Source of the DNA: Rhizobium anhuiense
Lineage (GTDB): Bacteria > Pseudomonadota > Alphaproteobacteria > Rhizobiales > Rhizobiaceae
NCBI RefSeq assembly: GCF_003985145.1
Contig: NZ_ML133538.1
Span: forward strand, 17,424 to 81,423
Direction: 5' to 3'
DNA length: 64,000 nt
Below the pieces are notes generated by a model. That model was not told where the DNA came from and ran no database searches. It saw only the letters and a program-made list of their open reading frames with translations. The position numbers and the translations under genes were made by a program. Of this stretch, positions 17,342 through 26,198 are shown piece by piece (position 1 is the stretch's first letter; each line of letters opens with the position of its first letter).

Positions 17342-17400
17342 CGGGCGCTAAAGCGCGTCGCGATCGACATCGCTTGCCGGGCTTTAGGTCTCGGGTTGGC

Positions 17401-17446
17401 CGCATGTCGTGATCGCAAAACCGCGGCACACATTGCGCGACATGCG
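17401..17446 (-). repeat. Palindromic intergenic repeat, CAAAAGTG/GGTTTTGCG family, copy 2 (inverted)
   Basis: Read on the minus strand, this 46-base unit matches copy 1 at 16366-16410 along its length (TGTCGCGCAA, TGTGCC, CGGTTTTGCGAT, ACGACATGCG) with a few substitutions and indels. Similarity may continue toward 17343. The two copies face each other across the small gene and the broken GFA gene. Confidence 0.7.
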
Positions 17447-17596
17447 CAGCGCACCCAAAACTTGACTTTCCTTACCAATATTTCATTTCACCCATCCGCA
17501 ATTCCGTGCCACTTCCGCGGCAACGCTAATCGCCGGTTCATCTGCGTTGTGATTATTTCACCGCAGAGGCCGCAAGCGGCACTGATCGAGGACAGC

Positions 17597-18889
17597 ATGA
17601 ACAAAATCGTAAGCGGCAGCGAAACCGGAGCAAAGGCAGGTGAAGCGTCCGACCTCGCAGCGATCCTTGCCGCGTCGGGACGTCAGGGCAAGCGCAGCCG
17701 CTGGCGTGGGCGCCTGCTCATTCTTCTCCTCGTCATCGCCGCCGTCGCAGGCGCCGCTTATGTCTATATGGGCAGAGGGCAGAGCGAAGTGAGCTACGCC
17801 ACCCAGCCGGCAAAACGCGGCGACCTGACCGTGCTCGTCACCGCCACCGGCTCGGTGCAGCCGACCGAGCAGGTGGATATATCGAGCGAGCTTTCCGGCA
17901 CTGTCCGCGATGTCAATGTCGATTACAACAGCACGGTCAAATCAGGTGAGGTGCTCGCCCTTCTCGACACCAACAAGCTCGAGGCGGATGTGAAGAGTTC
18001 GCGCGCCAAGCTCAATTCGGCCAAGGCGAACGTCGTCAAGGCCAATGCCGACATGCAATCGGCGGGCACCTCGCTCGAGCGGTTGAAGAGCCTGGTCAGG
18101 AGCAATGTCTCCACCCAGCAGAGCCTGGACGACGCCACCTACAAATATGATTCCGCCGTTGCCGCCAAACAGATCAACGAAGCCGAAGTCCTCGCCGCGG
18201 AAGCCGACCTGCAGCTTGCCGAAGTCAATCTCGCCAAGGCGAAGATCATCTCGCCGATCGACGGCGTCATCCTCACCCGCTCGGTCAATCCGGGCGCGAC
18301 GGTCGCAGCCTCGCTTTCGGCGCCGATCCTTTTCACCATTGCCGGCGACCTGAAGAAGATGGAGCTGCAGGTCGATGTCGACGAAGCCGATGTCGGCCAG
18401 ATCGCCGTCGGCCAGAAGGCAAAGTTCACGGTCGACGCCTATCCCGACCGGACTTTTCCCGCCGAAATCGAGCAGATCCGCTTCGCCTCCGAAGTGGTCA
18501 ACAATGTCGTCACCTACAAGGCGGTGCTGTCGGTCGACAATGCCGATCTGCTGCTGCGCCCCGGCATGACGGCGACGGCCGATGTCACCGTCGAGGCCGT
18601 CAAGGACACGCTGATGGTGCCGAACGCCGCGCTGCGCTACGCTCCGGCGCAGGCGGAACGGCGCGGCCGCGGCATTTTTGGTATCTTCGGCCCGCCACGC
18701 CAGCGCAACAACAATGCCGGTTCGGCGTTGACGGGCACGCAGCGCCGTGTCTGGGTGCTGCGCAACGGCCGCCCGGTACCCGTCATCATCCAGGTCGGCT
18801 CATCCGACGGCCAGTTCACCCAGGTCGTCTCCGGCGACATCAAGCAAGACGACGCACTGGTGACCGACGCCACGACGCGTGCGAACTAG
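17597..18889 (+). CDS. macA: Periplasmic adaptor (MacA/HlyD-like) of an ABC export system
   Basis: The 430-residue protein has a cytoplasmic N-terminus of about 38 residues, one TM anchor (LLILLLVIAAVAGAAYVYM), a lipoyl half (VDISSELSGTVRDVNV), a long alpha-hairpin at about 130-225 rich in Ala/Lys, then the second lipoyl half (IISPIDGVILTRSVNPG) and a beta-barrel. This is the MacA/RND-adaptor architecture linking an inner-membrane ABC protein to an outer-membrane channel. The start at 17597 has GAGGA upstream. No TolC-like gene is in the window. The substrate is unknown; macrolide export is only the namesake. Confidence 0.85.
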   Translation: MNKIVSGSETGAKAGEASDLAAILAASGRQGKRSRWRGRLLILLLVIAAVAGAAYVYMGRGQSEVSYATQPAKRGDLTVLVTATGSVQPTEQVDISSELSGTVRDVNVDYNSTVKSGEVLALLDTNKLEADVKSSRAKLNSAKANVVKANADMQSAGTSLERLKSLVRSNVSTQQSLDDATYKYDSAVAAKQINEAEVLAAEADLQLAEVNLAKAKIISPIDGVILTRSVNPGATVAASLSAPILFTIAGDLKKMELQVDVDEADVGQIAVGQKAKFTVDAYPDRTFPAEIEQIRFASEVVNNVVTYKAVLSVDNADLLLRPGMTATADVTVEAVKDTLMVPNAALRYAPAQAERRGRGIFGIFGPPRQRNNNAGSALTGTQRRVWVLRNGRPVPVIIQVGSSDGQFTQVVSGDIKQDDALVTDATTRAN

Positions 18890-18901
18890 GCGGAGAGACG
18901 G

Positions 18902-19618
18902 ATGGCAAGCCCGCCGCTCATCGAATTCAGGCAGGTCTCGAAAATCTACGGCGAGGGCGAGGCGGCGATCCGCGCGCTCGACCGCGTCGACCTGGCGATC
19001 AATGCCCATGAATTCGTCGCGATCATGGGTCCGTCAGGCTCCGGCAAGTCGACGGCGATGAATATTCTCGGCTGCCTCGACGTGCCGACATCAGGCGACT
19101 ACATCTTCCAAGGCATTCCGACCAGCGGCTTCGACCGCGGCCAGCTGACGCTGCTGCGCCGCCATATGCTCGGTTTCGTCTTCCAGGGCTTCAACCTCCT
19201 GTCGCGCACCTCGGCCGTCGAAAATGTCGAACTGCCGCTGATCTATCGCGGCATGGCGGTGCGTGAGCGGCGCGAACGGGCCCGCGAAGCCCTGGCGCTG
19301 GTCGGCCTCACCGGCCGCGAACATCACAAGACACAGGAACTGTCAGGCGGCCAGCAGCAGCGCGTCGCCATCGCCCGCGCCATCGTCACCGAGCCGGCAC
19401 TGCTTCTGGCCGACGAGCCCACCGGCAATCTCGATACGAAGACCAGCGTCGAGATCATGGATTTGATGACGCGGCTGAACCGCGAGCAGGGCATCACCAT
19501 CGTCATGGTCACCCACGAACCTGATATTGCCGCCTATGCGCAGCGGCTGCTGCGTTTCGTCGATGGAAAGCTGGAGACCGAAGTCGAGCACCGGAGGAGG
19601 GCGGATCATGTTCTTTGA
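18902..19618 (+). CDS. MacB-like ABC transporter ATPase subunit
   Basis: This 238-residue ATPase is of the MacB/LolD/FtsE class: Walker A GPSGSGKST, signature LSGGQQQRVAIARAI, Walker B LLLADEPTGNLDTKT and H-loop VMVTHEPDIA. It lies 12 bases after the adaptor gene and overlaps the FtsX-type permease gene by 11 bases. Enteric MacB carries ATPase and membrane parts in one chain; here they are separate genes. Confidence 0.9.
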   Translation: MASPPLIEFRQVSKIYGEGEAAIRALDRVDLAINAHEFVAIMGPSGSGKSTAMNILGCLDVPTSGDYIFQGIPTSGFDRGQLTLLRRHMLGFVFQGFNLLSRTSAVENVELPLIYRGMAVRERRERAREALALVGLTGREHHKTQELSGGQQQRVAIARAIVTEPALLLADEPTGNLDTKTSVEIMDLMTRLNREQGITIVMVTHEPDIAAYAQRLLRFVDGKLETEVEHRRRADHVL

Positions 19619-20810
19619 GACGCTGAAGCTGGCGCTGCGGGCCATCAGCCGCAACATGCTGCGCTCCTTCCTGACCGTGCTCGGCGTCGTCATCGGCGTT
19701 GCCGCGGTCATCGCGCTGGTGACGATCGGCAACGGCACCACCGCGCAGGTCTCGACCGAACTGTCGCGGCTCGGCACCAACATGCTGTTCGTCCGTCCCG
19801 GCCAGTTCGGTCCCGGCCGGGCGAGCTCCGAGGCCAAGCGCTTCAGCGTCAAGGACGTCGCGGCGATCCGCGACCAGATTGGCGGCCTGAGGGCTGTCGC
19901 GCCGCTCAACCAGTCGACGGCGACGGTGATTTTCGGCGGCCAGAACCATTCGACCAGCGTGTCGGGCACCACCAACGATTATTTCGTCGCCCAGGACTGG
20001 AATCTGACGCTCGGCCGCACTTTCACTCCCGCCGAGGAACGCGGCCAGTCTCGCTGCATCATCGGCGAGACGGTGCGCTCGCAGCTCTTCGGCAGCGCCG
20101 ACCCCACAGGCCAGCAGATCCGCGTCGGCAAGGTCTCATGCCCGGTGATCGGCGTGCTCGCCAAACGCGGCCAGTCCGGCATGGGCAACGATCAGGACGA
20201 TGTCGTGATCATGCCGGTCAAGGTATTCCAGCGGCGCATCAGCGGCAGCAGCAACGTGCCGCAGATCATCATCTCGGCGCGCGACGGCGTCTCCACGGCC
20301 AAGGTGCAGTCCGATGTCGAAAATCTCCTGCGCGAGCGCCGCAAGATCGTGCCCGGCCGCCAGGACGATTTCAACGTCAACGACATGACGCAGATCGCCG
20401 AGGCGATGACCGGCACGACGACGCTGCTGACCGGCCTGCTCGGCGCCGTCGCCGCCATCAGCCTGCTCGTCGGCGGCATCGGCATCATGAACATCATGCT
20501 GGTCTCCGTCACCGAACGCACCCGCGAGATCGGCATTCGTCTCGCAATCGGCGCACTGGAAAACCAGGTGCTCACCCAGTTCCTGGTCGAAGCCGTGGCG
20601 CTGTCGCTGTTCGGCGGCATCACCGGCATCGTGCTGGGGCTCAGCCTCGGCTTCGGCGCCGTGACGTTGCTGAAAGTGCCCTTCGTCTTCAGCCCGATGA
20701 TGATCGCCGTCGCCTTCCTGTTCTCCGCGGCAATCGGCATGATCTTCGGCTATTTCCCGGCGAGAAGGGCAGCGCAGCTCAACCCCATCGAGGCGTTGCG
20801 GCACGAATAA
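19608..20810 (+). CDS. MacB-like permease, FtsX family
   Basis: The 400-residue protein has one N-terminal TM (about residues 20-42), a large MacB-type periplasmic domain, and three C-terminal TM segments with the FtsX-family sequence GGIGIMNIMLVSVTERTREI. The start at 19608 (MFFETLKLALRA) fits family N-termini; the frame extends further but within the ATPase gene. With the ATPase and the adaptor it should form a tripartite exporter driven by mechanotransmission. Confidence 0.9.
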   Translation: MFFETLKLALRAISRNMLRSFLTVLGVVIGVAAVIALVTIGNGTTAQVSTELSRLGTNMLFVRPGQFGPGRASSEAKRFSVKDVAAIRDQIGGLRAVAPLNQSTATVIFGGQNHSTSVSGTTNDYFVAQDWNLTLGRTFTPAEERGQSRCIIGETVRSQLFGSADPTGQQIRVGKVSCPVIGVLAKRGQSGMGNDQDDVVIMPVKVFQRRISGSSNVPQIIISARDGVSTAKVQSDVENLLRERRKIVPGRQDDFNVNDMTQIAEAMTGTTTLLTGLLGAVAAISLLVGGIGIMNIMLVSVTERTREIGIRLAIGALENQVLTQFLVEAVALSLFGGITGIVLGLSLGFGAVTLLKVPFVFSPMMIAVAFLFSAAIGMIFGYFPARRAAQLNPIEALRHE

Positions 20811-20948
20811 ATGCGTTGTGGGATGACGTGTCTCCACGCTAACGGAGGGTGGGGAGGCGGCAGGAGCTATTTCACGGCTCGGGCGCTGGTATCGCAACAC
20901 CATTCACCGAACTTCGCAGGCTCGCTATGTTATCTATCTGTCTCTATT

Positions 20949-21006
20949 CTGATATATCAGTCTGACTTGCCATCGGTTTTCGAGCGTGCGAGTATGTGAT
21001 ATATCA
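20949..21006. promoter_or_regulatory. Two tandem TGATATATCA palindromes upstream of a GntR gene
   Basis: TGATATATCA is perfect at 20950-20959 (extended to CTGATATATCAG at 20949-20960) and again at 20997-21006. The centres are 47 bases apart and the second lies 20 bases before the GntR start. Such AT-rich palindromes suit a winged-helix dimer, so autoregulation is likely (inference). Confidence 0.6.
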
Positions 21007-21026
21007 GTAGGGCAACGGATTCGGGC

Positions 21027-21641
21027 ATGCAGACTTCACAAAGCCATCTTGCCTATCTCGCGCTGGAGCATCTGATCGTGACGCTGGCGTTGAAGCCCGG
21101 CGCGCTTGTTACCGAAAAGCAGCTGATCGATATGGCGGGCCACGGGCGCACGCCGGTGCGTGAGGCGATCCAGAAGCTCGCCTGGCAGGGGCTGATCCTG
21201 GTGAAGCCGCGCGTCGGGCTGCAGGTCGCCGAGATCGCGGCTGGGGATCATCGCAATGTCATGCAGGTGCGCCGCGAGCTGGAGCCGATCGCAGCAAGCT
21301 TGGCCGCCGAACATGCGAGCGACGAACAGCGCGCGCGTCTCGTCGACTGTGCCCGCGCCATGGACGAATGCACTGTGACGGGTGATCTCGCCGGCTTTTT
21401 TGCCGCTGACAAGGCCTTCGACGAAATTCTCGAGGATGCCTGCCCAAACGGCTTCATCATGGCGGCGCTCGGCCCGGTACAGACGCATTCGCGCCGCCTC
21501 TGGTATTCCACCGCAAGCCCGGAGCGCATGGATCGCGCCATCGCGCTGCATGTCGCCGTCATCCAGGCCATCCATCGGGGCAGGCCGGACGAGGCGCGCG
21601 CCACCATGGCGACGCTGATCAATTATCTCAGCCAGGAATAG
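21027..21641 (+). CDS. GntR-family (FCD) transcriptional regulator
   Basis: The 204-residue protein has a compact winged helix (LVTEKQLIDMAGHGRTPVRE, about 27-46) and a helical FCD effector domain. It is preceded by tandem palindromes that are probably its own operators and followed by a hairpin shared with the convergent fpr gene. No catabolic gene is in obvious operon with it; the MacAB-like operon upstream ends 216 bases before it on the same strand. Targets and effector are unknown. Confidence 0.87.
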   Translation: MQTSQSHLAYLALEHLIVTLALKPGALVTEKQLIDMAGHGRTPVREAIQKLAWQGLILVKPRVGLQVAEIAAGDHRNVMQVRRELEPIAASLAAEHASDEQRARLVDCARAMDECTVTGDLAGFFAADKAFDEILEDACPNGFIMAALGPVQTHSRRLWYSTASPERMDRAIALHVAVIQAIHRGRPDEARATMATLINYLSQE

Positions 21642-21642
21642 A

Positions 21643-21666
21643 AACGGCCCCGTTTCCGGAGCCGTT
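21643..21666. terminator. Hairpin between convergent GntR and fpr genes
   Basis: AACGGC at 21643-21648 pairs with GCCGTT at 21661-21666, extended by CC/GG past one mismatch. No long T-run follows on either strand, so terminator strength is uncertain, but the position between two convergent stops supports the call. Confidence 0.45.
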
Positions 21667-21692
21667 GTCAGATCGGATTGTCGGGAAAATTT

Positions 21693-22505
21693 TCAGCCGA
21701 CGAAAGCGCGCTCGATGACGAACTCGGCGGGCTTGCTGTTGGCGCCTTCATTGAGGCCGGCCTTTTCGAGCAGTTCCTTGGTATCCTTCAGCATCGCCGA
21801 GGAGCCACAGATCATGCCGCGGTCAATCGCCGGGTCGAGCGGCGGTACGCCGAGATCGGAAAACAGCTTGCCGGAGGAGATCAGGTCGGTGATGCGGCCG
21901 CGATATTCGAAATCCTCGCGCGTGACGGTCGCATAGTGGCGCAGCTTGTCGCCGACGACTTCCTTCAGCAATTCGTCATTCTGGATTTCGTGCACGAGGT
22001 CGAAGCCGTATTTCAGCTCGGCGACATCGCGGGTCGTATGGGTGAGGATGACTTCCTCGAACTTCTCATAGGTCTCAGGATCGCGGATCAGGCTGGCGAA
22101 TGGCGCAACACCCGTTCCCGTCGAGAACATGTAGAGACGACGGCCGGGCGTCAGCGCGTCGAGCACCAGCGTGCCGGTCGGCTTCTTGCGCATCAGCACC
22201 TGGTCGCCCGGCTTGATCGCCTGCAGATGCGAGGTCAGCGGGCCGTCCGGCACCTTGATCGAGAAGAATTCAAGCTCTTCGGCCCAGGCGGGGCTGGCGA
22301 TCGAATAGGCGCGGAAGACCGGCTTGCCCTCGACCATCAGGCCGATCATCGCGAACTCGCCGGAACGGAAACGGAAGCCCTGCGGCCGGGTCATCGTGAA
22401 GCGGAAGAGCCGGTCGGTGTAATGCGTCACAGCGAGCACCGTCTCGGCGTAAACGCCGGCGGGGATGGACGGGGCGAAGTCTTCGGTCTTTGCAGGCGCG
22501 TTCAT
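21693..22505 (-). CDS. fpr: Ferredoxin-NADP(+) reductase
   Basis: The 270-residue flavoenzyme transfers electrons between NADPH and ferredoxin/flavodoxin. The FAD-binding motif is FRAYSIASP and the NADP-binding segment is MFSTGTGVAPFASLIRDP. The C-terminus ends VIERAFVG, as in the bacterial class I Fpr whose terminal residues stack on the flavin. The ATG at 22505 (MNAPAKTEDF) is chosen over upstream in-frame starts because it gives the usual length. It is divergent from pcs. Confidence 0.9.
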   Translation of the reverse strand: MNAPAKTEDFAPSIPAGVYAETVLAVTHYTDRLFRFTMTRPQGFRFRSGEFAMIGLMVEGKPVFRAYSIASPAWAEELEFFSIKVPDGPLTSHLQAIKPGDQVLMRKKPTGTLVLDALTPGRRLYMFSTGTGVAPFASLIRDPETYEKFEEVILTHTTRDVAELKYGFDLVHEIQNDELLKEVVGDKLRHYATVTREDFEYRGRITDLISSGKLFSDLGVPPLDPAIDRGMICGSSAMLKDTKELLEKAGLNEGANSKPAEFVIERAFVG

Positions 22506-22871
22506 TGCGGTAGAGGATCCCGTTTCGTCGGATGAACTGTCGGATGCGAGGCTGATATTACATATCGGGCCGGAATTAAAGGCATTCCATTCCATGCAGC
22601 GCCCATCAGAGGAAATATGCATGTCATTGTCAGGATTCAATGGCCACTAGGGGGCAAGCAGGGGCGGGCGGGGAAAGTCGTATTTCCTGCTGGCGAAGCC
22701 CGGCAAAGGATGCATATTAGAGCGGCGCGCCGAAATGGATGCCGGTTTTCGGCAAAAACGGTGCGACAACAAAGACCTACGGCGTCGGAACCCTCAGCAA
22801 CAGGTCCGGCAATGGTGGCGAAATAAAAAAGATGCTTGCCGGGGCGAGCGCGATAGGGCGGTCGGGGGAAT
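22506..22871. other. Intergenic stretch between divergent fpr and pcs
   Basis: These 366 bases hold no supported gene. Around 22742-22766 lies an imperfect hairpin (GCCGGTTTT / AAAAACGGTGC) that looks like a worn relative of the palindromic repeats elsewhere in the window. Promoters for both genes must lie here, but I could not fix them with confidence. Confidence 0.4.
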
Positions 22872-23600
22872 ATGAAGATTTTCAACTACAAGCGTGTTCC
22901 TTACGCGGAGATGCGCGCCTTTTCCGTCCATATCCTGACGGCATCCGGCTCCTTCCTTGCCTTTCTCGGCGTCGTTGCCGCTGCCGAGCATCGCTTCATC
23001 GACATGTTCTGGTGGCTGGGTCTCGCCCTTCTCGTCGACGGCATAGACGGGCCGATAGCCCGCAAGGTGCGCGTCAAGGAAGTGCTGCCCAACTGGTCGG
23101 GCGATACGCTCGACAATATCATCGATTACGTCACCTATGTGCTTCTGCCGGCCTTCGCGCTCTATCAGAGCGGCATGATCGGCGAGCCCTGGTCCTTCGT
23201 CGCCGCCGGCATGATCGTCGTCTCCAGCGCCATCTACTATGCCGATATGGGCATGAAGACGGATGAGTATTTCTTCTCCGGCTTCCCGGTCGTCTGGAAC
23301 ATGATCGTTTTCACGCTGTTCGTCATCGATGCCAGCGCGACGACCGCGCTTGCCGTCGTCATTATCTCGGTGGTGCTGACCTTCCTGCCGATCAATTTCC
23401 TGCATCCGGTCCGCGTCAAAAGGCTGCGCCCGCTCAATCTCGGCGTCTTTTTCCTGTGGTCGGCACTCGGCATTTTTTCGCTGCTGATGCATTTCGACAC
23501 GCCCGAATGGGCACTCATTCTCTTTATCGTGACCGGGCTCTATCTTTACGTCATCGGCGCGGTGCTGCAATTCTTCCCCGCCCTTGGACGCGAAGCTTAG
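22872..23600 (+). CDS. pcs: Phosphatidylcholine synthase
   Basis: The 242-residue inner-membrane enzyme condenses choline with CDP-diacylglycerol to form phosphatidylcholine, a route characteristic of rhizobia and relatives. The CDP-alcohol phosphotransferase signature is visible at about residues 57-86: DGIDGPIARKV, then G-D-T-L-D-N-I-I-D. Around seven or eight hydrophobic segments follow. Length matches the rhizobial enzyme. GGGGGAAT precedes the ATG. The next gene begins nine bases after the stop. Confidence 0.95.
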   Translation: MKIFNYKRVPYAEMRAFSVHILTASGSFLAFLGVVAAAEHRFIDMFWWLGLALLVDGIDGPIARKVRVKEVLPNWSGDTLDNIIDYVTYVLLPAFALYQSGMIGEPWSFVAAGMIVVSSAIYYADMGMKTDEYFFSGFPVVWNMIVFTLFVIDASATTALAVVIISVVLTFLPINFLHPVRVKRLRPLNLGVFFLWSALGIFSLLMHFDTPEWALILFIVTGLYLYVIGAVLQFFPALGREA

Positions 23601-23609
23601 GATAGGCAG

Positions 23610-24590
23610 ATGACCAAAACGCAGGCTGTTTCATTCTCGAGGACGGGCGGGCCCGAGGTTTTCGACTATATCGAGATCGATCTCCCGCCGCCCTCGGCGG
23701 GCGAAGTGCAGATCAAGCAGGCGGCGGTCGGCCTCAATTTCATCGACGTCTATTTCCGCAACGGCAGCTACAAGGTGCCGCATCTGCCCTTCGTCACCGG
23801 CAAGGAGGGCGCCGGCACCGTGACATCGGTCGGTCCCGGCGTCGAGGATTTCAAGGTTGGCGACCGCGTCGCCTATGCCAGCGCCGATGGCGCCTACAGC
23901 GCTGAGCGCAATATCGAAACGCGCCATCTGGTGCATGTGCCTGACGGCATTGCGCTCGAAACGGCGGCGGCGATGATGCTGAAGGGCATGACCGCCGAAT
24001 ATCTGTTGAACCGCACCTTCAAGGTCGGGCCGGAGACCGTCCTGCTGTTCCACGCCGCTGCCGGCGGCGTCGGCCTGATCGCCGGCCAATGGGCAAAGGC
24101 GCTCGGCGCCACCGTCATCGGCACGGCGGGCTCCGAAGACAAGATCGAGCTGGCGCTTGCCCATGGCTACGACCATGTGATCAACTATAAGAGCGACAAT
24201 TTCGTCGACCGTGTCCGCGAAATCACCAGCGGCAAGGGCGTCGATGTCGTCTACGATTCGATCGGCCGTGATACTTTTCCACAGTCGCTTGACTGCCTGA
24301 AGCCGCGCGGTCTCTTTGCCTCCTTCGGCCAATCCTCCGGTCCGATCGAGAGTTTCACCCTGGCGATGCTGGCGCAGAGGGGTTCGCTCTTTGCGACGCG
24401 GCCGACGCTCTTCACCTATATCGCCGCGCGCCGGGAACTGATCGACAGCGCCAAAGCGCTATTTGATATTGTGCAAAGCAACAAAGTGCGTATCAATATC
24501 AATCAAACTTATCCGCTGCGTGAGGTTGGGCGGGCTCACGCGGATCTGGAAACAAGAAAAACAACAGGAACGACGCTGCTGATTCCATGA
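23610..24590 (+). CDS. qor: Zinc-independent quinone oxidoreductase (MDR family)
   Basis: The 326-residue protein is a medium-chain dehydrogenase/reductase of the Qor branch: an N-terminal GroES-like fold (GLNFIDVYFRNGSYK, LPFVTGKEGAG) and a Rossmann domain with the NADPH motif HAAAGGVGLIAGQWAKALG at about 149-167. The structural zinc cysteines of alcohol dehydrogenases are absent. It probably reduces quinones with NADPH. It sits nine bases behind pcs and is likely co-transcribed, with no obvious functional link. Confidence 0.88.
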   Translation: MTKTQAVSFSRTGGPEVFDYIEIDLPPPSAGEVQIKQAAVGLNFIDVYFRNGSYKVPHLPFVTGKEGAGTVTSVGPGVEDFKVGDRVAYASADGAYSAERNIETRHLVHVPDGIALETAAAMMLKGMTAEYLLNRTFKVGPETVLLFHAAAGGVGLIAGQWAKALGATVIGTAGSEDKIELALAHGYDHVINYKSDNFVDRVREITSGKGVDVVYDSIGRDTFPQSLDCLKPRGLFASFGQSSGPIESFTLAMLAQRGSLFATRPTLFTYIAARRELIDSAKALFDIVQSNKVRININQTYPLREVGRAHADLETRKTTGTTLLIP

Positions 24591-24629
24591 GATCCGAACG
24601 GACCGGTTGGCAGAAGAAATGAGGGGAAC

Positions 24630-26198
24630 GTGTCGCCATTGAATGTGCCGGATTCCGGTGCGTTATTATCGGTCCAGAAGCTGACGAAGTTCTTCGGAAG
24701 CTTTGCCGCCTGCAATGAAATCGATCTCGATATCGCGCCGGGCGAAATTCACGCGCTTCTCGGCGAAAATGGTGCAGGCAAATCCACTCTGGTGAAGATG
24801 CTGTTCGGCGTTCTCGAGCCGACGGGCGGGCATATCCTGTGGCAGGGCCAGCCGGTTGCGATCACCTCGCCGGGCGAAGCCCGCAAGCTCGGCATCGGCA
24901 TGGTCTTCCAGCATTTTTCGCTGTTCGAGGCGCTGACGGTTGCCGAAAACATCGCGCTGTCGCTCGATGACGGCATCCCGATCGACCGGATCGCCGAGGA
25001 GGCGAGGGCGCTGTCGGTCGCCTACGGCCTGCCGCTCGATCCGCATGCCCATGTCGCCGATCTCTCGGTCGGCGAGCGCCAGCGCATCGAGATCGTCCGC
25101 GCGCTGCTGCAGAACCCGAAGCTGATCATCCTCGACGAGCCGACCTCGGTGCTGACGCCGCAGGAGGCCGACAAGCTGTTCGAGACGCTGTTCAAGCTGC
25201 GTGCCGAAGGGCGTTCTGTTCTTTATATCAGCCATCGCCTGGAAGAGGTGCAGCGCATCTGCGATCGCGCCACTGTGCTGCGCCATGGCCGCGTGACCGG
25301 CGCCTGCGATCCCAGGCAGGAAACGCCGGCATCGCTCGCCCGCATGATGGTCGGCAGCGAAGTGGCGACGGTGACCCACCCGGAACGCAGCGACAAAGGC
25401 GAGGTACAGCTTGCCGTCGCCAATCTTTCCGTCTCTGCCCGCACCCCCTTCGCCATGCCGCTGCGCGATGTGTCTATGGCGGTGCGCTCGGGTGAAATTC
25501 TCGCCATTGCCGGTGTCGCCGGCAACGGCCAGAGCGAACTCTTCGATGCATTGTCCGGTGAATATCCGGTCGCCTCGGCAGAGGCGATCGTCATCCGCAA
25601 AAAGCACGTGGGCAATCAGGGCATTACCGCCCGCCGTCTTCTCGGCGCCGGCTTCGTACCGGAGGAGCGTCACGGCCATGCCGCCGTCTCCGCCATGAAA
25701 CTCTCGGATAATCTCGTCCTCGCCCGCAGCCAGTCTGACCGCAAGGCGTTTCTGGGCCTGCTCGGCATCATCCGCCACGCTGCGGTGAAATCTGCCGCAC
25801 GGCGCATTTCCGAGGCCATGGATGTCCGCAAGAGCGGCGATGATCCTGCCGCCGGCTCCTTATCAGGCGGCAATCTGCAGAAATTCATCGTCGGCCGCGA
25901 GCTCGACCGCCAGCCGGCGGTTCTCGTCGTCAACCAGCCGACCTGGGGCGTCGATGCCGGGGCGGCAAGCCGCATCCGCCAGGCCCTGGTCGATCTGGCA
26001 CGGAGCGGTTCGGCCGTCGTCGTCATCAGCCAGGATCTCGACGAGATTTTCGAAGTGGCGACCGATATCGCCGTCATCTCCGAGGGCCGTCTTTCCCGCC
26101 CGTTCCCGGCGGGCGAACTGACGCGGGAAAAGATCGGCCTGCTGATGGGCGGCCTGCACGAGAGCAGCTCTGTACCCGAGGCGCCCCATGCGCATTGA
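24630..26198 (+). CDS. Nucleoside/BMP-type ABC importer ATPase (double domain)
   Basis: The 522-residue protein carries two ABC domains. The first has Walker A GENGAGKST, signature LSVGERQRIEIVRAL and Walker B IILDEPTSVLTPQEA. The second has a degenerate Walker A (GVAGNGQSEL) and signature LSGGNLQKFIVGREL, the usual asymmetry of this family. The start is a GTG at 24630 with AGGGGAA upstream. Together with two permeases and a BMP binding protein it forms an importer of the purine-nucleoside/riboside type. Confidence 0.88.
   Translation: MSPLNVPDSGALLSVQKLTKFFGSFAACNEIDLDIAPGEIHALLGENGAGKSTLVKMLFGVLEPTGGHILWQGQPVAITSPGEARKLGIGMVFQHFSLFEALTVAENIALSLDDGIPIDRIAEEARALSVAYGLPLDPHAHVADLSVGERQRIEIVRALLQNPKLIILDEPTSVLTPQEADKLFETLFKLRAEGRSVLYISHRLEEVQRICDRATVLRHGRVTGACDPRQETPASLARMMVGSEVATVTHPERSDKGEVQLAVANLSVSARTPFAMPLRDVSMAVRSGEILAIAGVAGNGQSELFDALSGEYPVASAEAIVIRKKHVGNQGITARRLLGAGFVPEERHGHAAVSAMKLSDNLVLARSQSDRKAFLGLLGIIRHAAVKSAARRISEAMDVRKSGDDPAAGSLSGGNLQKFIVGRELDRQPAVLVVNQPTWGVDAGAASRIRQALVDLARSGSAVVVISQDLDEIFEVATDIAVISEGRLSRPFPAGELTREKIGLLMGGLHESSSVPEAPHAH

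Noticed and set aside
16968..17351. GFA protein with a natural 127-residue alternative C-terminus
   Set aside because: The alternative tail is unrelated to the family, whereas the -1 frame holds the expected conserved ending.
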